From Rheum nobile (lineage: Eukaryota; Streptophyta; Magnoliopsida; Caryophyllales; Polygonaceae): a stretch of 64,000 bases of DNA. Of this stretch, positions 31,781-43,700 are shown one piece after another. The stretch is taken from positions 248,001 through 312,000 of the forward strand of contig WOAB01000053.1 in NCBI GenBank assembly GCA_027886185.1. Direction: 5' to 3'. Below the pieces are notes generated by a model, which was not told the DNA's origin, did not search any database, and saw only the letters and a list, made by a program, of their open reading frames with translations. Position 1 is the stretch's first letter. Each line of letters starts with the position of its first letter. The position numbers were made by a program, and so were the translations under genes.

Positions 31781-32131
31781 TTATTTACAGTTCCCCGGAG
31801 AGTGAACAGCAGCAGCAGGGACTAACGAGCTTGATCCGGCGCCGGAGCTTGACCTGGTGAACAAGTCAGTGAGATTCGTCATGATGCGAACCTGTATCTC
31901 CAGAGCAGCTATGTTCTTCGCCTTGAGCCTCAATATGCCCAATCTCGTTTTCCTCGCCGGCGGACGGCTAGCGGTCGGCGTCGCTACTCCTCGTGGTCTC
32001 CTGCTCCGCCTCGTTCTCCCCTTCGCCGCCACGGCTAGGGCTCGGTCGGCGGCCTCCCGGACGGCGCGGCGCGGCGCAGAGCAGAAAATTCCATCTTTTT
32101 CTTCCTCCCCCTCTTGGACTCTCGGCGCCAT
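31781..32131 (-). CDS. Hypothetical 116-aa protein, captured 5' exon?
   Basis: From an ATG at 32131 (MAPRVQEGEEEKDGIF) the minus strand has an open frame with an Arg/Ala-rich middle and a helix-like LRLKAKNIAALEIQVRIMTN segment. Upstream lies a plausible plant 5' UTR (AACCCTAGAATCTCC). The block is much more GC-rich than its surroundings. No family recognised. It sits inside the inverted-repeat element, so capture of a gene's first exon is likely. Confidence 0.35.
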   Translation of the reverse strand: MAPRVQEGEEEKDGIFCSAPRRAVREAADRALAVAAKGRTRRSRRPRGVATPTASRPPARKTRLGILRLKAKNIAALEIQVRIMTNLTDLFTRSSSGAGSSSLVPAAAVHSPGNCK

Positions 32132-32517
32132 CTCCAGATCGAGCTAACCTCCAGGCCGTGATTTGCAAGAGAAATCAGGAAATTTGAAAGAGAAATGGAG
32201 ATTCTAGGGTTCAGATTATAGGGTTTCTAATAAAATTTGAAAGAGAAATCAAAAATCAAAAATTTAAAATTTAAAAAGTAAAAATTTTAGCTTTTGAATT
32301 TTTATTTTTTTTAAATTAAATTTTTATTATTATTTTATTTTCATATCATATTTATTTTTTCAAAAGAAAAAAAAATTTCAGATTTTAATTTATCTTTTTA
32401 TTTTGGGATATTTTTGCAAAAAACAAAGAAAAAAAAGTCAATAGGTAGTTTTGTAAAAAACAAAAGGGGTAGGTGAAAAATGCAAAGGCATTAGTAAAAT
32501 AGGGTATTGGATGTTAT

Positions 32518-32921
32518 TTCTCTTTTTTAAATTAATGGACCCTTAGTAAAAATGGACCCCTCTCCCTAAACCCTACTCCCTACCCCCTTAAACCCTAAAC
32601 CCAAAAAACAATATTTTAGAGAGAGAAAAAACAAAGAATAGTGAGGAAATTAATAATAAAATAAGGTAGTAGGGATAAAAAAAATACATAAAAACTAGTG
32701 GGGGTCTCTTTTATTAATTGAAAACTCTTAAATGGTCAATGGACCCAAAAACCTCCGAAATATATGTAGAGTTGGGAGTTTGGGCCGGCCCATTATAACA
32801 CTAAACCAATGGTTCTGTCCATTGTTTATAGTTTCAGATTCATCATAACACGGTTGGTTCGTCTTTTTCTATTTTTTGATGCATTGGTTTAGAATTTATG
32901 GTGATGAATATCATAACGTTA
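32518..32921. other. Spacer with degenerate CCCTAAA words
   Basis: No gene. 32568-32603 contains CCCTAAACCC and AAACCCTAAACCC words. The last base (A, 32921) is the left flank of the candidate Helitron. Confidence 0.5.
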
Positions 32922-34516
32922 TCTATATCTATTTAAAAGTTGACTTTCTTTGCATTCAATGCTAACTTTTAAGTAGATAAATAAGGAAAAACAATGACAA
33001 AAATCACTTTTATTTAGCAAAGTTTTTTGTAAGAATTTTTAAAATACTTATTAGATTAAAAACAAATTTTAAAATTTCTTTATCATAAAACATGTCCCAC
33101 TCTATAAAATATTTTAAACTAAGCAATGAGTGCCCTATAGAAAAATACAAAAAATGTCCATAAAATTTTAAATGATCAATTGAATCATCAATGTTATATT
33201 GATGTAAAAAATCAACTATGAAGTTTAAAAATTATTGGTCATATTATGGTATTTATTAAGGAAACTCTTTGATAAAATTCAAAAACTATATAACAAAAAA
33301 ATTATATGTCGATAAAATTTAAAATTAAAAAATATAAATAGATATATAAAAAAGATAATCATGATTAAAAAATTCTTATTTAACGAACAAGAATTCAAGA
33401 ATTATTCAACTCTACCTTTTTTTTTCAATTCTATTCAAACTGAACCCTTTAACGACAAATCAACAAATATTATCAAGTTTTCTACACCGTGATCATGACA
33501 ATCTAATAGGTTAGATTATAAGGATTTGTTTAATGTGACTATTTATAAAGACTTTTATAGAAATATGTATTTTCTTAATAAAAGTTGCTTGGATAAAATT
33601 TATTTATCAATTGAAAAATATATGTAGTACAATTAAGAGAAATGTGTAAAAAAAATTACTCTTACACAACTTTTAAAACGTTAAAATATTTTTTCTTAAC
33701 AAATACCTTTGTGAACTCCTCAATTTTTCAAAATTAAAAACAACAAAATTTTGAATTCCTTACTTTCTCAAAACAAAGAACATCTATATCAATTTAAAAG
33801 TTTGCTTTCTTCGCATTCAATGCTAGCTTTTAAGTAGATAAGTAGGGAAAAACAATGACAAAAGTCATCTTTATTTAGCAAAGTTTTTTTGTAAGAATTT
33901 TTAAAATACTTATTAGATTAAAAAATAAATAAAATTTCTTTATCATAAAACATGCCCCCACTCTATAAAATATTTTAAACTAAGCAATGAGTGCCCTATA
34001 GAAAAATACAAAAAATTTCCATAAAATTTTAAATGATCAATTGAATCCTCAATGTTATATTGATGAAAAATTCAACTATGAAGTTTTAAAAATTATTGGT
34101 CATATTGTGATATTTATTAAGGAAACTCTTTGGTATAATTCAAAAACTATATAACAAAAAAGTTATATGTCGATAAAAGTTAAAATTAAAAAATATAAAT
34201 AGATATATAAAAAAGATAATCATGATTAAAAAAAATTTATTTAACGAACAAGAATTCAAGAATTATTCAACTCTACCTTTTTTTTCAATTCTATTCAAAC
34301 TGAAACCTTTAACGACAAATCAACAAATATTATCGAATTCTCTACACCGTGATCTTGACAATCTAATAGGTTAGATTATAAGGATTTGTTTGATGTGACT
34401 ATTTATAAAGACTTTTATAGAAATATGTATTTTCTTAATAAAAGTTGCTTGGATAAAATGCATTTATCAATTGAAAAATATATGTAGTACAATTAAGAGA
34501 AATGTGTATAAAATTT
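32922..34516 (+). repeat. Tandem array, units 1-2 (left of MULE)
   Basis: Unit 1 is 32922-33782 (861 bp). Unit 2 starts at 33783 and is interrupted after 34516. The units are about 75-80% AT by eye, with no coding capacity. Each unit start has an imperfect inverted repeat (TATCTATTTAAAAG and CTTTTAAGTAGATA). Confidence 0.93.
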
Positions 34517-35168
34517 GAAAAATTGGCAGCAAATATACCACTTTTGTGGCAATAATTGCAAAGTTGTACTTCTTTTATAGGTTATGACAAGAATACCCAC
34601 ATTTGTACCCAAATAAGGGCAAATTTGGCAAAACATATAATTTGGTGATAATTTTGAAAAGATAAAATCGGTATTACATTTACCTTTTCTTGTCCAATTG
34701 TAATGTTTATTATAATATATTTCGAAATAGAAGAAAAAAAAGAAAATTTCAATTGATTTGTCATGATGTGACTTACCATTGGAAATGTAAACTTGAAAAT
34801 TTAAGTAAAGAAAAATGAGAACATCAGAATAATTATTCTAACAGGTAATTGCCAAATCTGAACCAAATTAATTTGCCTATTTAGTGCTAAGCTAAACGAA
34901 TTAATTTGCCAAATTTAAACCCATTTTCAACCCATTAATTTGCCTCATTAATTTGAACCCATTTAACCCATTTTAACATCATAACATCAATCCATTTTCA
35001 ACCCCCCAAAATTACTCTTCTTCACCGGACACCGAAATTGAATTCCGGCGACCTCTGTAACCGCCCTCAACCTCTGCTAACCTTCCTGAACCGTTCCGAA
35101 CTTATCCTCCTCTGCTTTCGCTGGAACCATTGAAGCCCAAACAAAGAAAGAAACAGAGAAAACAGAGA

Positions 35169-36022
35169 ATGGTTGTTACCAGAGCTTCCAATGATGCGAC
35201 ACCGCAGAAGAAAAGAAAAAGAGGGGTGGATGAAGAAGAACAAGGTGCTAAGAGGAAGGCAAAATTTGCTGCGAAGAAAACCCCTCCATCTGCAAAACCC
35301 AAAGCTACAAAATCTGCTGCGAAGAAGCCTAAATCAGAGAGCGGTTATTCTGTGAAGAAAAACGAAGTTGTCGCTCTTCTGAAAAGGTGGAAAAGCATGA
35401 AGCCTTTAACTTTCAAGGAAGATGTAAGTAAAAAAAAAACTAATGAGGCAAATGTTTTAACTTTTCAATTTGTGCATCTAGGGTTTATTGATATCCCGAC
35501 ACCGTTGTGTATGTAACTTATGAAAGTTATGTTATTCAATTGTAGATTAAGTACGCATTCTACAAAGGAGACCCTTTATATGGAATAATCAATATCAACT
35601 GTAGGATTTCATACGTGCGTGATATTGAAAACAAATTGACTGGTGCAGATTGGAGAAGGATAATTGCAAGCCCTTTTGGAAATGTAATGAAAATGCTGCG
35701 TCAGGTTACATTTTCTTCCCAAACTGTACATACTGTTCTTTTTAAGCAACTAAAATCAAAAAAGAAATGGGAGACCTGGTACGAGATAGGTGGTAAAGTG
35801 TTAAGGTTTTCAATGAAGGAGTTTGCATTGATAACTGGTTTAAATTGTGGCCAAATGCCACCAGAATCAGTTGGGAAGAAGAAAAAGAAAGATGTACAAG
35901 TGATGGAGAAGTTCTTTGGTGGTCCTGCTGGTCCTAAAACCTCAGTGCAAGACTTGTATGAGAGGTTAGGGTTTCAATTTGGGGAAGTATTTGCTACTGT
36001 TTTGTTTCAATGTATGTTCTAA
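35169..36022 (+). CDS. DUF1985-domain protein (MULE passenger)
   Basis: Two exons fit in frame: 35169-35423 (donor GTAAGT) and 35546-36022 (acceptor TTGTAG), about 243 residues. The N-terminus is strongly basic, Lys/Ala-rich and nuclear-localisation-like (PQKKRKR). The rest carries the DUF1985 core (WETWYEIGGKVLRFSMKEFA, LITGLNCG), a domain found in plant MULE-borne Ulp1-family genes. The peptidase part normally downstream is absent. A coding role cannot be inferred from the domain. The stop at 36020 may be real or may mark a missed splice. Confidence 0.65.
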
Positions 36023-36223
36023 AATACGAATTGAATTGTGGATTTGCTACAGAATTCCGTATTTGCTATTGTTTTGTTTCTACTTGAAATTTTGTGAACT
36101 CTAATATGTGGTTTGGCAAAGTAGCTTGAAACTCTTCTGACAAAGATGTTTTGATTACTACTGATGAAGATAAGATGTAGCCTAAACTCATGTTTATTCA
36201 TGAGGAGATGGAATACAGCAGCA

Positions 36224-36749
36224 ATGGAGTCCAAATTGATAAGATGTGCATGTGGTGTTGTCTGCCGATATTTCACTTCTATGACAAACGAGAATCCGGG
36301 AAGGAGATTTATAAGATGTGTAAACCGGGTGCGTATCTAGCTTGTTTGCTAATATTCATAATATTTTGTTTTAAAAGTGTTTTGAATACTTTATGATACG
36401 AATCCAGTTTTCATGTATTTTGGATTGAATGCAGGTTGGAGGTTGTGGATTTTGGGAATGGTATGACCCTCCACTTTGTCCTATTGCAACAGAACTTATT
36501 CCTATGCTAAGAGATGAGATAATCCAGGTGAAAGATGCATTGGATGTGAAAGAGAGTATAATTTCAGCATATGAGGCAGAGCTTGGAATGCTACAGCAGG
36601 AAGTGATAAGGCTTAAAGGTGGTGCAAAGAGTGTTATCGGTCATGAAGAAGAGTGTCGAGTTAAGGCGTCAAACTATGTTGAACGTGTGCTGAAGGTTAC
36701 TTGTTTTTTTGTGGTAATGGCTTGTGTAATTAAAGTCTATTTCACTTAG
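36224..36749 (+). CDS. GRF-type zinc finger protein (MULE passenger)
   Basis: Exons 36224-36328 and 36435-36749 join in phase and give about 139 residues. The GRF finger is complete: RCACG, then TSMTNENPGRRFIRC, then after the intron GGCGFWEWYDPP. GRF fingers bind nucleic acid. A coiled-coil-like helix (VKDALDVKESIISAYEAELG) follows, and the C-terminus is hydrophobic (CFFVVMACVIKVYF), a possible membrane tail, the usual layout of small plant GRF proteins. The correct first-exon frame differs from the longest open frame there. An alternative donor at about 36695 would remove the hydrophobic tail. Confidence 0.72.
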
Positions 36750-37285
36750 CCTGTTGTAAGCTCTCGGTTGTTAAGAGTCTTGTAAGCTATCTATGTCTAG
36801 AACTATTTAAGCTGTAGGATTTTATGGGAAAGTGTAAGTTTGAAGGATTTTCAATTATATATGTTTCATGCTTTAAGCTTTAAGGAAGTATTCATGCTGA
36901 AATCAGAATGACACCTGCTTTTAATGTTATTTTTCTTACCCAAGATGGATGATTTGTGTGAACTCTTTTCACCATAAATCTGAACTTAACTAAGAAGCAT
37001 AATACACCACACATTCATAACATTTTTGCAAAGGTAGATAAGTGACAGGTTTTACATTCAAAGGTGGCGAGATAGTATTACATTAACTAAGAAGCATAAA
37101 GCATCCCATGGTTCATCACTGGAATAAGTAACAGACACAAAAGTAAAGTAATATGACTTATAAGAGATCATTTAAGAGTTTGAGATCTCTTATTGGTCAT
37201 ATTAAGCTTACCAAAACCATACCAAAAAAAATAGCATTGTTCATAACTGGAATATAAAAGATAGCACACTATGAAAGATAGCATA

Positions 37286-40202
37286 CTATGGTCTTACCCT
37301 TGATCCTCCTCTTGCAGCCCGATAACACCTCTGGTAAGTATGACCAGTCAGCCCACATCTTGCACATCTATTGGACACACGTTTGTAGGGTTTCTCCCAC
37401 CTAGCCTTGTATCTATTCAGCCTTGGTCTACCAGCGCCCCTTTTCCATGGTGGTGGCAAACATGCGATTTGCGATACGGACAATGGAACATCCCATTGCT
37501 TGCGTGGGGGGACCAGATGGATGGTTTCCTTGTAAACATCTTTCAAACTGTTGTTGCAATAGAAATGAGTAACCAGAGTAGTAACATCAACACCCCTATC
37601 CTTTGCTACTGCCATAGCATGTGTGCATGGAATTCGATCTTTCTGAAAGACATTGCATTGGCAAGTTAGTCGGCGAATATTCACTTCGTACTTATTCCTT
37701 CCATCTGTCACCTCTGCTTCAATATCACTTAGCCTATGGACACTCATTGTCACAGAAGCCGCATACCTTTGATCCATGGTTTTGGTCACAGACCTGGTAC
37801 TTACCTCAGCCCACGTAGCAGCCGACTCCCTCCTTTCACAGAACCAGGTGGCAAAGGTATGCAAGATAACATCAAACAATGGTACAATAGGCCACATACG
37901 CTCCTCTTTAAACACATTGTTCAGACATTCTGCATTGTTTGTAGTCATGATGTTGAACCTGTCAGTTGAGAAATATGCCCTTGACCACTGATTAAGGGGC
38001 ACTTTCAGAGCATCTTTTACCACAGCCGGAGCCCTGTTTCTTAGGATCTCAAGCTCGGTCCTATATTCTTCTACCGTGTACGCCTTTGCAACCTTGAACC
38101 ACTGGTCTTGCAAGCCTCCCCAACGGCACTTCAGCTTGAAGTTTTGTAGCATATGATAAATGCAATATCCATGGCTAGCAAGAGTGTATTGTGTTTTCAG
38201 AGCAGCTTTTATACTCAAATGACGATCAGAGACAAAAACCACATCCACGCTATCGGGTACAACAGCTTTCTTCAACTCCTTAAAGAAGAAGGACCAAGAA
38301 TCCTTATTCTCACTGTCTACTACAGCAAAGGACATGGGGTAGATTTGTCTGTTTCCATCTTGGGCAGTAGCTAGAAGAAGTTGTCCGTTGAATCTCCCTC
38401 CTAAGTGTGCTCCATCAACACAAATCACCTGATTTTCATATAAAACCGGTCACCCTATTGAAGTTTACCCTCCAGGTCATATTATATAATCAAGACAAAC
38501 AATAAAGTTGGAGAAACATAAAGTTACCTTTCTCAAACGGGGAACAGCCCTGATGCAAGCACCCAAGGCCCAGAAGCAGTACTTAAAACGGTTTTCAGAA
38601 TCTGGTATTATAGTTGTATGCGTGCCAGGATTGACCTCTTTCAACATATGTTGCCATGAGTGAAGTTGACTATAACCTTCCTCGGCAGTCCCTCGAATAA
38701 TGTCCTCTGCTAGCACTCTTGCTCTATTGGCTTTGTGATAACTGGCATCGACTCCCAGGCCTTTCATGACAGCTTGTATCTCTCTTGCCCTTGGTGCATC
38801 CTTGCGACCTCTAAACCTGTTACACCAACACCAATAGATAGTCTTTAGACATTTTGCATAAAACTGTCTGAATTGAAGTTAAAATCTTCAACAAAAACAA
38901 TATATACCTATCAAGAATACTCTGTGAAATTACGGAGGCAGTGGCATGCCTGTTGTGATCCTGCCTGAACAGCATCCCACATGTATGGTTTGTAGCAAAC
39001 CTCCGGACAATAAACGCACTAGTACCTATCTTCACTGAAGCACGAAAACCAAATGAACATCCTCTGTTTTTGCACTCCACCACATAACAAGTCTTATCAG
39101 ACCTCTTCACAAGCATTTCTACACAATTGTCCATAGCATATGCGGCTAACGCATGCTGAAGCTCCTTCTTGGTTTGAAACATATCTCCACACTTGATTGT
39201 CTTGGACTTCGACTTGTCCTCCACTTCTTCTACATCCACCAAATTTTGAAAGTCAGTAGGGACTTCAGAACGGTAATATCTCTCTTCGGCTTCATCAATA
39301 GCATCCAGATATTCAGGCTTCCCAATATCAACCTCCTCAACGTTGTCAACATTTTCAATGTATTCCTCTTCTTCCTCGGAAAGGTTGACAAGGTCACAAC
39401 CTTTATGCTTGGTTGCAGAAATAACAACATCCTCCTCTTCATCGTCACTGCTTAGTGACACAACCTCAACTGTCTTGGCTTTCTTACAAAACCACTTTGT
39501 AACAGTGTCAACATTTTATTTCTCTCCACCCTTCACAGACATCCGGACATGCATCCCCTCCACTCCTATTTCATCTTCTAAAAGATCAGCATCTAATATG
39601 TCGCTCAACATCTGGTCCGACTTTCTTTTTTGGCTTAGTATAGGAGTAAAAGATGCACCATCATTTCCAGGCTGGGATACAGGTTGAGGTGCACTTAATG
39701 GAACATCGATCATCTCTTCTTCTTCTTTTGGAACTAATTTAGGTTTTTCTTTTGAAACTCCAGATTTTGGTTGCACAATGGAATGCAAAGCAATTGGCCA
39801 AACTCTGTCTTTACAATTTGTCATGTTCAAAAAGATGTATGCTTCTACATCATCCTTATCGCAAATATCAAAGGGAGGAAAGTGCGGATTTTGTAAAGAC
39901 ATGTAACTCATCTTCAAGTCGAACCTGGTAAGATCAATTTCCAGTTTTTCTGCAATCTTGATCTTCAGTGATTCATAATCGATTTTCTCACTAACCATCA
40001 TCCCCTTCGCCTTTTTTGTTCCTTCATAAATCCAAATCTCATTCTCGCACCTCCACTTTCCTCCACTGATTAGAGAAACCATATACGTTGGAGTTGATCT
40101 TCCTGAAGAAGCAAAAAATAAGAAAAGTTAATTAAAGAAACAAACAAAAATAAACACAAATAAAACAGAGCACGTGTGAATCTAATATGAAAACTTACCC
40201 AT
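37286..40202 (-). pseudogene. MuDR-like transposase (MURA), one premature stop
   Basis: Four exons fit perfectly in phase: a 4-base first exon ATGG (40202-40199), then 40102-38908, 38816-38528 and 38428-37286, totalling 877 codons. Domains in order: a PB1-like N-terminus (GGKWRCENEIWIYEGTKKA), an acidic stretch, the MuDR DNA-binding region (FQTKKELQHALAAYAMDNC, ECKNRGCSFGFRA), the MULE DDE transposase core starting DGAHLGGRFNGQLLLATA with the second Asp in VFVSDRHLS and Glu near NNAECLNN, a SWIM zinc finger (CQCNVFQKDRIPCTHA) and a CCHC knuckle (CARCGLTGHTYQRC). The only defect seen is a TAA at 39518-39516, at about codon 197. It is otherwise complete. A GGGTAAGA donor at the very end might extend it. 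Confidence 0.87.
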
Positions 40203-40759
40203 AGAAAATGAGAATATTAACAGTGGCAATAAAGGAAGCTTGGTTTAACAGTGGCAATAACTCGGATGGCAGGTATGAAGCAGAGGACATAAATAAAGGA
40301 AGCTTGGTTTAACAGTGGCAATAACCTGGTAAGATGAAGAAGCCTAACGTAATTTTTGGTGGGAAAGAGACGATTAACTAAGCTAGCTTAGTTTTGGCGG
40401 GAAATATGCAGTGATTTGACAGCTACACATCAGCGTTTTTTGTGGCTGAAATTCATTTGGTTTAACATTAAGCTTAAGCTTAATCTCCATCCGGCTTAAT
40501 CACAGCTTCTCTCCATATATAATTTTAAATTCTGACACACAGTACAATCAAGCATGTTGCCATCTTTTCAACTTTTCAACTTCTTTTCTTTTCCTTTTAA
40601 ATTTCGATTTACAAATTCTGATAATGCATTTTCTACCCAAAATATAAAAGCAAAATAAAATAAAATAAAATCACTTTATGTTATTACAGTTATATCCAAA
40701 AATATAAGTACAACTTTGCAAATTTCATTCACAATGTGGTATATCCTTGCAAAATAGCC

Positions 40760-43700
40760 ATAAAATTTTACTCTTACACAACTTTTAAAACACTGAAAAT
40801 ATTTTTTATTAACAAATACCTTTGTGAACTCCTCAATTTTTCAAAATTAAAAGCAACAAAATTTTGAATTCCTTACTTTCTCAAAACAAAGAACATCTAT
40901 CTATATCTATTTAAAAGTTGGCTTTTTTCGCATTCAATGCTAGCTTTTAAGTAGATAAGTAGGGAAAAACAATGGCAAAAGTCACCTTTATTTAACAAAG
41001 TTTTTTTTGTAAGAATTTTTAAAATACTTATTAGATTAAAAACAAAATTTTAAATTTCTTTATCATAAAATATGCCCCCACTCTATAAAATATTTTAAAC
41101 TAAGCAATGAGTTCCCTATACAAAAATACGAAAAATGTCCATAAAATTTTAAATGATCAATTGAATCCTTAATGTTATATTGATGTAAAAAATCAACTAT
41201 GAAGTTTAAAAATTATTGGTCATATTATGGTATTTATTAAGGAAACTCTTTGGTAGAATTCAAAAACTATAGAACAAAAAAGTTATATGTCGATAAAAGT
41301 TAAAATTAAAAAATATAAATAGATATATAAAAAAGATAATCATGATTAAAACTTTCTTATTTAACGAACACGAATTCAAGAATTATTCAACTCTACCTCT
41401 CTTATTTTTTTCAATTCTATTCAAACTGGACCCTTTAACGACAAATCAACAAATACTATCAAGTTCTCTACACCGTGATCATGACAATCTAATAGGTTAG
41501 ATTATAAGGATTTGTTTGATGTGACTATTTATAAAGACTTTTATAGAAATATGTATTTTCTTAATAAAAGTTGCTTTGATAAAATGTATTTATCAATTGA
41601 AAAATATATGTAGTACAATTAAGAGAAATGTGTAGAAAATTTTACTTTTACACAACTTTTAAAACACTGAAAATATATTTGTCTTAACAAATACCTTTGT
41701 GAACTCCTCAATTTTTCAAAATTAAAAGCAACAAAATTTTGAATTCCTTACTTTCTCAAAACAAAGAACATCTATATCTATTTAAAAGTTGGCTTTCTTC
41801 GCATTCAATGCTAGCTTTTAAGTAGATAAGTAGGGAAAAACAATGGCAAAAGTCACCTTTATTTAGCAAAGTTTTTTTTGTAAGAATTTTTAAAATACTT
41901 ATTAGATTAAAAACAAAATTTTAAATTTCTTTATCATAAAACATGCCCCCACTCTATAAAATATTTTAAACTAAGCAATGAGTGCCCTATAGAAAAATAC
42001 GAAAAATGTCCATAAAATTTTAAATGATCAATTGAATCATCAATGTTATATTGATGTAAAAATTCAACTATGAAGTTTAAAAATTATTGGTCATATTATG
42101 GTATTTATTAAGGAAACTCTTTGGTAAAATTCAAAAACTATATAACAAAAAAATTATATGTCGATAAAAGTTAAAATTAAAAAATATAAATAGATATATA
42201 AAAAAGATAATCATGATTAAAAAATTCTTATTTAACGAACAAGAATTCAAGAATTATTCAACTCTACCTTTTTTTTCAATTCTATTCAAACTGAACCCTT
42301 TAACGACAAATCAACAAATATTATCAAGTTCTCTACACCGTGATCATGACAATCTAATAGGTTAGATTATAAGGATTTGTTTAATGTGACTATTTATAAA
42401 GACTTTTATAGAAATATGTATTTTCTTAATAAAAGTTGCTTGGGTAAAATTTATTTATCAATTGAAAAATATATGTAGTACAATTAAGAGAAATGTGTAA
42501 AAAAATTTACTCTTACACAACTTTTAAAACGTTAAAATATTTTTTCTTAACAAATACCTTTGTGAACTCCTCAATTTTTCAAAATTAAAAGCAACAAAAT
42601 TTTGAATTCCTTACTTTCTCAAAACAAAGAACATCTATATCAATTTAAAAGTTGGCTTTCTTCGCATTCAATGCTAGCTTTTAAGTAGATAAATATGGAA
42701 AAATAATGACAAAAGTCACCTTTATTTAGCAAAGTTTTTTTTGTAAGAATTTTTAAAATACTTATTAGATTAAAAAAAATTAAAATTTCTTTATCATAAA
42801 ACATGCCCCCACTCTATAAAATATTTTAAACTAAGCAATGAGTGCCCTATAGAAAATTACAAAAAATTTCCATAAAATTTTAAATGATCAATTGAATCCT
42901 CAATTTTATATTGATGAAAAATTCAACTATGAAGTTTTAAAATATATTGGTCATATTATGATATTTATTAAGGAAACTCTTTGGTAGAATTCAAAAACTA
43001 TATAACAAAAAAGTTATATGTCGATAAAAGTTAAAATTAAAAAATATAAATAGATATATAAAAAAGATAATCATGATTAAAAAATTCTTATTTAACGAAC
43101 AAGAATTCAAGAATTATTCAACTCTACCTTTTTTTTTCAATTCTATTCAAACTGAAACCTTTAACGACAAATCAACAAATATTATCAAGTTCTCTACACC
43201 GTGATCATGATAATCTAATAGGTTAGATTATAAGGATTTGTTTGATGTGACTATTTATAAAGACTTTTATAGAAATATGTATTTTCTTAATAAAAGTTGC
43301 TTGGATAAAATGCATTTATCAATTGAAAAATATATGTAGTACAATTAAGAGAAATGTGTATAAAATTATAATCTTACACAACTTTTAAAACGCTGAAAAT
43401 ATTTTTTATTAACAAATACCTTTGTGAACTCCTCAATTTTTCAAAATTAAAAGCAACAAAATTTTGAATTCCTTACTTTCTCAAAACAAAGAACATCTAT
43501 CTATATCTATTTAAAAGTTGGTTTTCTTGCCATTCAATGCTAGCTTTTAAGTAGATAAGTAGGGAAAAACAATGACAAAAGTCACATTTATTTAGCAAAG
43601 TTTTTTTGTAAGAATTTTTAAAATACTTATTAGATTAAAAACAAAATTTTAAATTTCTTTATCATAAAACATGCCCCCACTCTATAAAATATTTTAAACT

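Larger units (their letters stand above)
30311..32517. mobile_element. Inverted-repeat-bounded element, possibly Pack-type
   Basis: About 70 bases at 30311-30380 match the reverse complement of 32449-32517 (shared words CCAATACCCT, TTTTACTAATGC, TACCCCTTTTG). Long terminal inverted repeats around non-transposase cargo recall non-autonomous MULEs. I found no matching target duplication, so insertion as a unit is not proven. Inside are a 135-bp direct repeat and a GC-rich ORF. Confidence 0.5.
34517..40759. mobile_element. MuDR-type MULE with passenger genes
   Basis: The element is bounded by a 9-bp target duplication, ATAAAATTT, at 34508-34516 and 40760-40768. The uninterrupted form is visible in other array units (GTGTATAAAATTTTACTC). 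Its ends are imperfect inverted repeats over about 50 bp (left GGCAGCAAATATACCAC, right complement GGCTATTTTGCAAGGATA; both reach GCAAAGTTGTACTT). It encodes a MURA-like transposase on the minus strand and two plus-strand passenger genes (DUF1985 and GRF). The combination recalls Kaonashi-type MULEs, which usually also carry a Ulp1-like peptidase; none was found here. Confidence 0.93.

Noticed and set aside
32568..32603. Interstitial telomere-like CCCTAAA words
   Set aside because: Only a few degenerate copies; CCCTAAA/AACCCTA words are common in plant 5' regions.
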